From the NCBI RefSeq assembly GCF_014805625.2, contig NW_023998414.1, forward strand, positions 31,196,528 through 31,260,527: 64,000 nucleotides of DNA. Direction: 5' to 3'. This DNA is from Glossina fuscipes (lineage: Eukaryota > Arthropoda > Insecta > Diptera > Glossinidae). The position numbers and the translations under genes were made by a program. The number at the start of each line of letters is the position of its first letter. Position 1 is the stretch's first letter. Positions 48,336 to 58,499 of this stretch are shown here, in pieces. A model generated the notes under the pieces. The model saw nothing but the letters and a program-made list of their open reading frames with translations, was not told where the DNA came from and searched no databases.

Positions 48336-48685
48336 ACGTAATATACTTAACTACTACGTGTAAAACTAAAATGAGGTACCGACTTTCGTCCTCACAAAGT
48401 AAGAAAATTATTTATCTCAAAAGAAGTTGGATAGAAAGAGACGGTTAATCTTCCAATATAGTATAATTTGTGCTACATAGTCATAGCATTAAACAGAAAT
48501 TCCAAAACGATCTACACTATTGTACAATATTCTAGAACATTCTAAAATGTATTCTAAAAATAAATAACGCGCTCTGTACGATAACTCATATGTGATGTGG
48601 AAATTTGCAAAAGTATGTGAAATAGATGTGTAAGGATATAAAATTAATAAATATATAAGTAATAAGCATATTATATAAAGATTAA

Positions 48686-49393
48686 CAAGTAGGAACATTA
48701 TAGTCGGACAAGATCCACCCTTTGATACCCTACAATACATTGTCTAACGTAATTCTTATTTTTATGTGAAATTACTATTGAGGGTCAATTTTCATCACCA
48801 CATACTAAAATTTCGAGGATCCAAAATATAGGCGGAGATGGTCCAAATTTAGTGCACTTAGTTTTTCTGTGTTAGATTACTACTATCGTGTAATTTTCAT
48901 TATGAAGCATTAAAAACTATACCTTTTTGTCGTACGAACTTCAGTTTTCGTTACATGACGGGGGTCCAAAAACCTACCCGTTCAAAGTTCAATTTAAAAT
49001 GCCCAACTTCTACTACTATTTAGTCACTTTTGCCGAAAAATTTTAAAAAGTGCAAATTTTTTTCATATGACGACTTTTCAGAATAATGCGTTATATGGGG
49101 AGTAGTCGAAAAAGTAAACCGATCCGAACCATTTTCCATAGCATTCATTCTGGGGTCAAAACACATTACTATGCCAAATTTCATTGAAATATCTCAGAAA
49201 CTGTGACCTGTATCTTGAACACAAAATTACATAGTCAGATATCAGATAGATAGACAGGTTTAGATCAATTCAGACTATTAATCTGAATCGAACCTTATAA
49301 TAAAAGGTGGTTCTATCTTAAGCCCTTCTGCTTGTTATATACGATTGCACTACTTAACATACCATGTACCACATGTGGTGTAGGGTGTAATTA
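48686..49393 (+). repeat. Dispersed repeat family A, near-complete long form
   Basis: Runs from AACAAGTAGGAACATTATAGTCGG and TTTGATACCCTACAATACATTG through a long interior (GAGGATCCAAAATATAGG, GGGGTCCAAAAACC), then GACGACTTTTCAGAATAATGCG, TCCGAACCATTTTCCATAGCATTCATTCTGGGGTCAAAACAC, TTTCATTGAAATATCTCAGAAACTGTGACCTG, GACAGGTTTAGATCAATTCAGA, CTTATAATAAAAGGTGGTTCTATCTTAAGCCC and ATGTGGTGTAGGGTGTAA. At about 700 bp with both ends it is the best copy for defining the family. Confidence 0.88.
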
Positions 49394-49699
49394 TTCCTAT
49401 AATGTAACACATTTTGACAATAATAAATTTCTTCATTTTTCTTTAAGATTTTCATCGGAATTTCAAATTAAATGATGAAGAGAAGCCAAATTATATGTGT
49501 TACGCACATACCTATACGTAAACCATGGCGTATATTCACTTGAAAACACAGAATTTTATATGCCTTTACCTTGCAACCATTTAAGAGAATGCGACGCGTC
49601 ATATCCAGCAAATTTTAGCAGTACTTTCGTCGATACAAACAATGAAATTGAAAGAGCAAGCAGTCAAATGGTTGCTAAACAAAAGCTTTATATATATAT

Positions 49700-49878
49700 A
49701 TTATTATTATTATTATTATTATTAATTTCGCCACAGAAATAAATTCTAAGACTAAACTCTTAAAAGCACTAGCATCTAAGGCTATCGGCTTTTATTAAAA
49801 ACTCTACCGCACTTGAGATTCGAACCCACGACCATTAACCTGCTAGTCGAGATTCCTCCCCTTCGGCTACTCAGGCTG
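49700..49878 (-). mobile_element. tRNA-derived SINE-like element, copy 2
   Basis: On the minus strand an A-box-like GTAGCCGAAGGGGAGG (49,855-49,870) is followed about 30 bases later by an intact B box GGTTCGAATC (49,817-49,826), then a body with GCCGATAGCC and TGCTAGTGCTTTTAAG and a (TAA/AAT)n tail at 49,700-49,724. The T-arm region GTCGTGGGTTCGAATC resembles several eukaryotic tRNAs. It is not a working tRNA gene: the sequences flanking the boxes do not pair into an acceptor stem and the T stem is broken (GTGGG against CTCAA). Confidence 0.75.
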
Positions 49879-49898
49879 ATATTTATATATATAATATA

Positions 49899-49964
49899 GG
49901 ACATTTCGCTAGAAACCTTTTAGCCCAAAGCATCTTATAAGAACAAACGATATTTAAGATCATA

Positions 49965-49995
<31 letters not shown>

Positions 49996-50010
49996 TGCTG
50001 AAATGAGACA
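49899..50010 (+). repeat. Short interspersed repeat family D, copy 1 (partial)
   Basis: Shares AGGACATTTCGCTAGAAAC, ATAAGAACAAACGATATT.AAGATCATAAGAGAGAG and GAAATGAGA with the copy at 50,023-50,270 in direct orientation. It is interrupted by an (AG)n microsatellite at 49,966-49,992. Confidence 0.75.
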
Positions 50011-50022
50011 GAAACATTTTAT

Positions 50023-50270
50023 ACATAAGATAGGACTTTTCGTTACAAACATTTACGCAGCGAAATTCTTAAGCACTAGTAGTTAAAGGCACCGATAAAA
50101 ACAAACGATATTAATGATCGTAAGAGAGAGTAAACGAATTGAAATGAGAGCATTTACAGAAATTTGTACGACAAATATATGTAAGAATACACACTATCAA
50201 CATTCTGTGCATATCGATAGATCTGTGCGTGAGTGTATTCACGCTAAAGCAGGAACAATTATGTGTAGTT
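50023..50270 (+). repeat. Family D repeat, copy 2; left arm of an inverted repeat
   Basis: Runs through TTTTCGTTACAAACA, TTACGCAGCGAAATTCTTAAG, CACTAGTAGTTAAAGGCACCGATAAAA, ACAAACGATATTAATGATCGTAAGAGAGAGTAAA, GAAATGAGAGCATT and GTGCGTGAGTGTATTCACGCTAAAGCAGGAA. The same order is found in inverse orientation at 51,113-51,372 over the whole length. Confidence 0.85.
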
Positions 50271-51112
50271 GTATGGCCGTTTATTTAACCAATTTTATAT
50301 AAGCGCACACGCAATAGAATTTTCAGTTTTGATTTTTCTGCGTTTGGTCATTTTTATTGTTTGTATTTGCATATGAACCTTTTTTGATGCATTGATTGGT
50401 TTGTTTTTAGAGAATTTTTTTTTTGTATTTCTATCTATTTATTACCAAAAACATTCCATTCTATATATATTCTCGCTAATTCCTACCATTTCTACTGCAA
50501 ATATTTTTCCTACTTATGTTATTCTTCGAAATTTATTATTTTTTTCTATTTTTTTTTTGTTTTCTACATTTTAAATATTTATTGTTGTAAAAGAAACAAA
50601 ATTTTATTAAAAAATTCAATTCATGCATACGTTAAACATGAAACAGGAAAAACTATATATGCCCGTTTCAATCAGTAAATATAATATCGTTGCGACGGTG
50701 TAGTTGATAAAGGCGTTGTTGTGGATTTTTCGTGTGAGGCGTTGTGTTCTATTCTGCGCGGATTCATCGTTCTCATGTTTAATTTTTTCATATTTGTTTA
50801 AATGCCATTTTGGGCAAAGTTAAACATGTATGAAAATTTACAAATTCGGATATAATTGCAATAATATTGTTGTTGTAATAATAAGAGTATTAGGAAATGT
50901 ATATGTATATTAGAAATCAGGAGAATAATTATAAATGAATATAATTTGGTAGCAATAAATAGATAGATAGATAGAAAAGTAATGGTAATCTCTTAAAAAA
51001 AAGAGTAAAATTTATTTATAAAAAAAGGTCCATATGAATATAGCAAAAATGAAAGCGGCCAAGCATAGAAAAATCAAAATTTGAATAATTTGAAAATATG
51101 TAACCGTAACCA

Positions 51113-51372
51113 AGTATTTCTGCTTCAACGCGAATACGCTCATGCACAGGTCCCAATTAAAACGTCATAATATAGCATATACATCTTCATAGTGACGGCT
51201 TACGTATACTCGTCGTAGTAATTTCAGTTAATGCTCTCATTTCAGTTCGTTGTTTTACTCTCTCTTACGGGCTTTAATATCGTTTGCTTTTATCGGATGC
51301 CTTTAACTAGTACTTAATAATCTTGCTGCGCAATTGTTGGTAACGAAATGCGTTATCTTACATATGAAATAT
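51113..51372 (-). repeat. Family D repeat, copy 3; right arm of an inverted repeat
   Basis: The reverse complement reads TTTCGTTACCAACA, TTGCGCAGCAAGATTATTAAG, TACTAGTTAAAGGCATCCGATAAAAG, CAAACGATATTAAAGCCCGTAAGAGAGAGTAAA, GAAATGAGAGCATTAACTGAAATT and GAGCGTATTCGCGTTGAAGCAGAAA, matching copy 2. The arms are separated by about 840 bp of AT-rich DNA that contains (ATAG)n at 50,958-50,975 and no recognisable gene. Confidence 0.85.
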
Positions 51373-51499
51373 TTTTGTTGCTATCTAAAAGCGTTACTAC
51401 ATAACGCAAACACAACAGCGTCCGTGTTAATCTCATAGTTTGAATTTTAAACAAAAAGTCCAACCGTCATGTCGTTCAGTTATCGCTGATTCAATAATA

Positions 51500-51800
51500 A
51501 TTTTGTATGTTATCATTATTGATCATTATTGAACATTGAACATTATTGAATATTTTCATTGACCATTGCAGATTATTGAACATTGAGCATTATCGTTAAA
51601 CATGCAATCATAATAATATTTAATGATTTTCGATAATAACAATATTCAATAATACCCAACGTTTGATAATAATATTAAAAACTTTCAATAATCTTCAGTG
51701 TTCAATATTTCATTAATATAAATATTTCAATAAATTTGTTTTAATAAATATTCAGTTATAATGTACAGATTCAATAATATAATAAATAATCAAACAATGG
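51500..51800. repeat. Degenerate ATTATTGAACATTGA-type repeat tract
   Basis: Many near-copies of ATTATTGAACATTGA and, further right, of its complement (TTCAATAATAT, CAGTGTTCAATATTTC) occur in a disordered tandem and inverted arrangement. Non-coding. Confidence 0.7.
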
Positions 51801-51924
51801 CCAATAATGATAGATAGACATACATGTAGAAAAATGCTGCAAATTCACAATAAATATATTAATTACACTTATAAAGAACATATACCAAAATACTAAAAGT
51901 GAAACGTGAAACGGAGAAAAATCG

Positions 51925-52497
51925 GGGGATTAATCACGTATGAAAAATTGAGCTATCGCTGTTGTATTCAGCCCTTGATGATAAATATGATTGACTACAA
52001 AATCGAAAGCTAACTTTCAATTACCTGATCATACCCCAAAAAATTGTATTTATATAACTTTATTCATGCTTATTATTTCCTCACCAAACGCAGACATAAA
52101 TACACACAAATATTTTTACTATAAAGCCACGCAGAAATCTATTCAATAAATCAGACTATCGCACGTACATGTTCGTAATGCGTAATCTCACACATATCAG
52201 TTATACAAAATTCGATAACTCCACCCATTTCAGTTTTTCCCTCCACCCTATCGCTATCACAGAGTTTGTTTATACTTTTTATAAGAGTCCTGAAAATTTT
52301 TCTTAGGGGATAGCCCCATAGCTCAAAGTTACCTTTGGCTTTTATTTCCACCCGTTTTTGCCCAACAACTGGGACGTAATGACGTGATGGCTGACAGTCA
52401 GCTTCCGCTTTTGTGCAAAAATACTAAATATTTAATACGTAATTACTCCGCTGAATACAAAAACGATAGCTACATTTTTCATACGTTATCAATCCCT
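51925..52497. mobile_element. Short element with ~47 bp terminal inverted repeats (MITE-like)
   Basis: The left end reads GGGGATTAATCACGTATGAA, then AAATTGAGCTATCGC and GTTGTATTCAGC (51,925-51,972). The right end reads GCTGAATACAAAAACGATAG, then CTACATTTTTCATACG and TTATCAATCCC (52,450-52,496). They are inverse copies with only a few mismatches. The 570 bp between carries a 66-codon minus-strand frame (52,151-52,351) and sequence related to family D. No transposase is present and no clear target-site duplication could be read, so the superfamily is undetermined. Confidence 0.78.
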
Positions 52498-55400
52498 AAT
52501 GTGTACGGTTTGCAAATCTTGCTTACGAAATGTCGCACCTTCTAATCTATACTGTTTTTGGTAACAGACACAATGATTGCACCAGTGTGGAATGCAATGC
52601 TATAATATATATAAACAAGTTGAACACACTGATAATAGTAGTATTTAAGGTGACGCTCTGCTTCTAAGCATTTCTTTTCTTTCATGGTTTAGCACACACA
52701 CAAAGTAGTACTTTGCAGCAAAAGTGCGTGATTTAAGAAAATGCCCAAACGATTCCATTTGATGTATGTAAACCACACGTCTAACGGTCAATTACATTTG
52801 AAAAATTTTATTTTCGCGAAAGTTTAAGTTTTCACGCACACTCAATACTCAGATATATGTGCCAAAGTTTGAAATTGTTTAAAGAAGACATGTAATAATG
52901 TTACAATCACATTGTGGTTACCGCTTTAATGCACTTTCTAATAATACTGATCCCTAAATGTTGCTAACGCAATGTATACAACGTTTCTATATTATATAAT
53001 GTTTTTGACTTTTTTAAAAAAGTTCAGAGCTTCCATATTTAAATAGCCGTTGTCACCCATATCCTCACGTGTGCAGTTAGACGTGCTATGCAACTTTTAG
53101 GAAAATAAGAAAAAGTCACCGCAAAAAACCAAATCGAATCAAAGAAATTATTTTAAAAATAGCAATAAAAATTAGTAAAATTAAATACAAAATTCTAAAT
53201 TCAAATTCTAATTAAAGTGTTAACACAACTTATAAATGAAGTAAGTAAAGTTTAGCTGTTGAAAATTCAATTATTAGATAGATTAAACAGAATCCGCAAA
53301 GAAGAATAAAACAACAAACAACAGCAAATTAAGATATTTATGTGTAAGGAAGAGAACGGAGTTTTTAATTAAAATCACAAATATAGAAAAGAAGTAAAAC
53401 TTTAAATAGATCCGTGTCATAAAACATGCTTTGAACCCTTTCAATTACAACGCAGCGACTCATTTATTGTGAACGTCCTGACCAATCAAGAATAAGAAGA
53501 AGTTAGAGTACTAAATACATGCGTAAATTTAGAGTAGCAAACCTTCCGTATACAGTATTATTTCCTTCGGAAAAATTGTACATCACTACAGTTTAACAGG
53601 CGCTTGCGAGCACATGTCATCATGAATTTATACTATGCTTCCGGTATCAAATTTAGATTGTTTCCAGATGAAGATAAGAATGAAATGAGGTGAAATGTGA
53701 TATCGAAATCGGTCTTTTTTTTTTTTTTAACATTTAAATCTTCTCTTAATGCGCACTTGAAAGTCATAAAATGCACGAATTTCGATCATTTTATAGTGGA
53801 AATTAACAGCAAGCATTGTACTCTTAAAAGCGTGGTGCTAGCGAAAACAAGTCAGTTCTTGCAGAACTGCTGCACAATTGCATGATGGCCCGATGAAAGT
53901 GTACACGATGTTCTTAAAGGGTAAAGAAATTAGAGTGCAATAACTTGATGCTTACACACTTGTCGTTAACAAAGTGAAATCAAAATGAATGAATTCCTGA
54001 TTAAAGTTCCATTATTAATGTCACAAGTCAATGCAAATAGTAGGCGCAGAGAAACGCAGCACTTTTTTTAAAGTAAGTTTGTGAAACTTTTACATGAAAA
54101 TAATTATGTATGATGTTTGTTTTATTTTAGTATATTAACGCTCGTATCGTCAAGGACTCCAAATTTCTATTGCCTACCCTTTCTTTCTTTCTGGTCCCGT
54201 CGCGGGTAGAGGAGAATAATTTGAAAGAATGCTCAAAAATTTGAGATACTCTTGGCATTGAAGACTCCGGCGAAAACCGATTAATGCAAATCAATAAATC
54301 GTAAAAATAACAGACGAGCAAAGGAATCCTTTAAAAGAAGAAAACTAAAAATGAGTAAGAAAAGAAAAATACATAAAAAATTTCGATGAAATCATATATG
54401 ATTCATATATTTTAGCTGTAGTTGTGGACACATCGTTCCCCTGTACAATGCTGTGCTGAAAACGAAGTCCTGTTACAGTTTCATCCTGACTAGAGTATCA
54501 AACATCTCTAACAATGATATTAAAACTCATAAGAGATCAAGTGAAAGGCTTGCTCAAAAGCGTAAGTACTCTCCAATCTAAAAATGTGACACAAAAAAAG
54601 GTATGCGAACAAATTATGCAGAGATAAATCGAAACAGGCTTATAATCAATTTAGATACTTCTGTAAACTGTTCCGCGTCACTTTAAGTATGTTAAAATTG
54701 ACGCAACTTTCCGCTGAGAAAGACTAAAACCTACGAGAATCGTTTTAGATTTAAAACTTATGAAAAAATAAGGCGAATAGTATTCGCATTGTTTTGACAT
54801 TCCATCAGTTGTTTGCATAAAGACCGAAAGATTCCAAGAAAAAATAGTTGAGATACTCGACATGTTATTTGTAAAATACATGGTCTAAGTGCATGCATAT
54901 TGTTACGTAAAGCTCTCTATTTGGATTTTAGTTTTCCAATATCCCAATTTAGGTTCGTACAGCTAGATTACGAATAGCGTAGATAACATTTGGAAAAGTG
55001 AAAGACTATTTTCAAAAAGTTTGAAAGTAACTTATTTGCAGAAAATTAAGTTTTAACGTTTTGCAAACTTTACTCGATTGAGTAGCCATAGTCATCGGCC
55101 AATGCTCCAACATCTTGGTCATCAGAAGCTGTGTATATATCAGCATACGAAGGTGTAAAGGAATCGATATTGGAAGAATCGATTCCTGAAAACACATTGG
55201 TATTCCCACTTCAAGGGCCAACAACCACAGCGCAACAAAGTTGAGATAAAATCCTCAATTTTTTAAGAAGGACAAAACATATCGATGTAAAATGTCTTTT
55301 CATTCGGGAGATCTATAAAAATAAAGTTTTCGATTAAAATGCCCATCAACTGGGAAACAGTTGGCGGATAAATTTGCGCAACCCGTTAAAACGTGTCAAC

Positions 55401-57119
55401 TTCAAACATAAAGAAAATTATGAACATATGAAATTAAGGTCAAAGTGTATATATTAATTTAAGATGTGTTCAGGCACGTCAGTCAGTCCTATCTTATTAT
55501 TTATATGCAAGTACGCCAATATATAACTTTGAGTATTGATGAGAAAAAGGAACGAAAACAAAGGGCCATTTTTTCTCCACAAACCCGCTAATAACTACCG
55601 TCACTTCAGACGGTGGTTGGCTATCGCCATTCAGAAGTTGAATTTGGTGGCTGCGTTCGTTCAATATAGATTATGATAAATCAATCCCATCTGATGCCGG
55701 ACTTATTCAAAACCAATTTTGCTTACCAAATGGCAACTTTGGTAATCACTTTCCCTCCTTTTCGATTTCATACAGTAGTACGCTTGCAAGGATCTGCACA
55801 ATATCTTAATAAATGCAGCTGTTCGATAAATCCGATTTCTAAGTCTATTTTTTTCCGCACGGAACGCTGCATATGTACTTGTCATTTAGTCTGTAGATAT
55901 TTTCTCGATCATCATCACGGGGTCTTGGTCGTGCCTTTGTCTACTTATTATTCTCAGTATGAAATCGCCGCAAATATTCTTAGGTCGATGCAGGGGGTAA
56001 TAATTTTAAAAGTGTTTTTGCCATGAGTTATTACACAAGCACGTCAGCATATAGAATAAACACGAAAAACTTGTTTGCTTAATGTACCGATATAAACTTG
56101 CTAGGAATCTTTTATCAGGGCCATTCATAAATTCTCGGTAAAGTTGCTTTTGTGCACTATTTCCTGTCACTGACTGAAATAAAAAACAGCTTCTTCAGGC
56201 GGTGGACTCAGAGAAAAAGATCACTATAAAATCAATCCAAATTTTGGCATATATTTTCTTTAAATGTTCCGCTAACTTATCCATTTATGTTTTTCTTTTT
56301 TTTGCAGCATAACGCTAATAATTGCTTGGATATTATCTTAAACGGGTACATGTTTTCGTATTAAGGTAAGACTTTTTCTTTTTACAAAATTTTAGCTAAA
56401 TTGTTTGCTCAAATCACATTTTCAAATTTGAAATTAAAAAATGTTGTTATAAAATATTTTCTATATATATAAATTTTTTTTTTTTGCCTTTTTTCAGATT
56501 TTGTATATATTAAACAAAAAAAAATATTCATTATTATTTCCCATAAATATCTCAAAAATTGAGTCGATTTTTTGAAATCATTTAGCTTTTAAGTAATAAT
56601 TTACAGGCTTGAAGTGTTCGACAAAAAAAAACCTTAGCAGAATATTTTCAAAAATTTCAACTCTCTTCGTTTGCAATGACTGGATGCGATGGAAAGTATC
56701 CATTTATTAATCGTTAATGTTGCTTCTTTTAATGGAATATCAAGCCTTTATAACCTATGCGTTCATCTATAAAAACCTTTAATCTTTAAGCATAATGATA
56801 TAGTTTCTGTATTACTTAAAAGTTGCTATGAACATTAAATAAGTACCGCAGAGCCATTTCAACGCGTCGGATAATATTTTTCTTTTAATGCGACACATCA
56901 AATCGGCCCTGTATTTTGCATTGTTGCTTTCAATTTTTAAATTTGATTCGTATTAGTCGAAGAAACGAAAATCGAAAAGTCTGTTCAATAGAAAATGATC
57001 CGCGTAGTCGGAGCATTAATGGAACAGAACCGAATGATATGCGTATATGTATGTGTATTATAGTCATGAACTCTCCCCTCGAAGTAGTGAGAATGTATTA
57101 ATTATTGCATTTCCATCAT
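52498..57119. other. AT-rich non-coding DNA, no supported gene
   Basis: No family A or B copy and no transposon protein is evident over 4.6 kb. Frames of note but without recognised domains: 55,673-56,026 plus (117 codons, Cys- and Phe-containing, mixed composition) and a minus-strand acidic frame at 55,070-55,213. A T12 run lies near 53,717. Possible intron or intergenic DNA. Confidence 0.55.
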
Positions 57120-57480
57120 ACCTAGGGTGTTGGTGCATTGGTAATGTTTATCGCACCCTGGACACTAGGTCGGTATCTGCAGTTGAAATATATTCCAGTT
57201 TTATACTCTACGCTCAAGACTGACTTCTGCACGCTCCTCTGGCTATCGTTGTATACTTTTATGGAAACACATTGTATTATAGCCTCGCGCAATAATGCTC
57301 GCAGCTAAATTGATTCGGTGGTTTCTTTATTCAAGGGCGACCCTCTCGTTGCCCTCAACACCCGAAGGGCCATCATTCAGCTCCACTTGTAACGAAACGA
57401 TATTTTTCACTTCTATAGCTGGGGGATAACTCAGGGCTAATTCCAGGATTTCGTTCCAAGAAACTTATTATTAATTAACT
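57120..57480 (-). other. Less AT-rich block; possible retroelement RNase H trace
   Basis: The minus strand is open from about 57,480 to a stop near 57,332 and includes LELALSYPPAIE and VELNDGPSGVEGNERVALE. The GVEGNER core resembles the G-x-x-GNE-x-AD motif of retroelement RNase H domains, but the upstream W-V-P-x-H residues and the catalytic Asp of the motif are not present. The match is short; I hold it as a possibility only. Confidence 0.25.
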
Positions 57481-58499
57481 CGAAGTTCAATTTAGTTGTT
57501 AAACTAGTTTTCATTACATTTTTCTTTAGGATATAGTAGTGTTTTATGATGCAATCTTAAATTATCAAGAAGGTATTTCGAATATGTGATTGTGCACTAG
57601 CTCTTTCAGAGCAAAAGAGAACAAGCGAGTGGAAAAGAAAACCAGCAGAGAAAGTGTGTAGCACGCCCTGTTTTAATCGACACTTCGACATGTAAATAGC
57701 TTGAAAATCGTTAGACTTACCGTAATAATATAGCGTAATTGACACCGTTCAACCGTTAACATTTACCGAAATTATGCACCTTTATGTTTATTGCCCAACT
57801 TATAACGAGATATTAAGGTTTGAGGCGCATGTAAGATCACCTCTTCAATGATAGTGATAATGCTGCCTACATTCAAAATAGAATAGTTCGTCTTATGTAC
57901 TATTTTCTTATACGTGTAAATGTGGTCTTACACTTAATATTTACAAATTAGTATAACCTAAATAAATAAAAATTATATTGCTTTAAAAAAAATCGATAAA
58001 GTAAATTAATATAGAAAGTATGAGGGTTAACAGCGCCTAATTAATTGCATTCTCATTCATATTTTATTAATGTGGTCATCAAAGAAGCTCTTGAAGTGCG
58101 TCATTAAATTTTGTTTTTTTTTTTTTTTTTTTTTTCTTCATGTTTTATTTGTGACACTCTTCGCTCACCTAATATGTCTGGTTATACTACAATGCATTTA
58201 ACGTTTACCGTGCAGTGATGCCAGGTACTTCTGTGTAGGTGATTGATAGGAAAGGAAAATCCAACTCCTATTGCATGATACAGGGAATATGCTTGTCTTT
58301 ATCATGGAACTGGAGCAACAAATAATTGCAATGAAGGGAAAAGATTACCTTTCAAACCGAATGGTGATTAGGTGGACTCGTATTGCAGGATATACACGTT
58401 CTAAAAGAATAAAAATAAGATAAGAAAGAATAATAATACTTGCTTTCCACTTGATGGTCGCTGAAAAACTAAAGAAATGCTAATAAATGTGTGATAATG
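57481..58499. other. AT-rich non-coding DNA, no supported gene
   Basis: Holds a T22 run near 58,113-58,134. No RNA gene, repeat family member or protein motif is recognised. Confidence 0.6.

Noticed and set aside
49800..49878. A functional tRNA gene on the minus strand
   Set aside because: Although A and B boxes are readable, the acceptor and T stems do not pair, and the sequence continues into a SINE-type body and (TAA)n tail.
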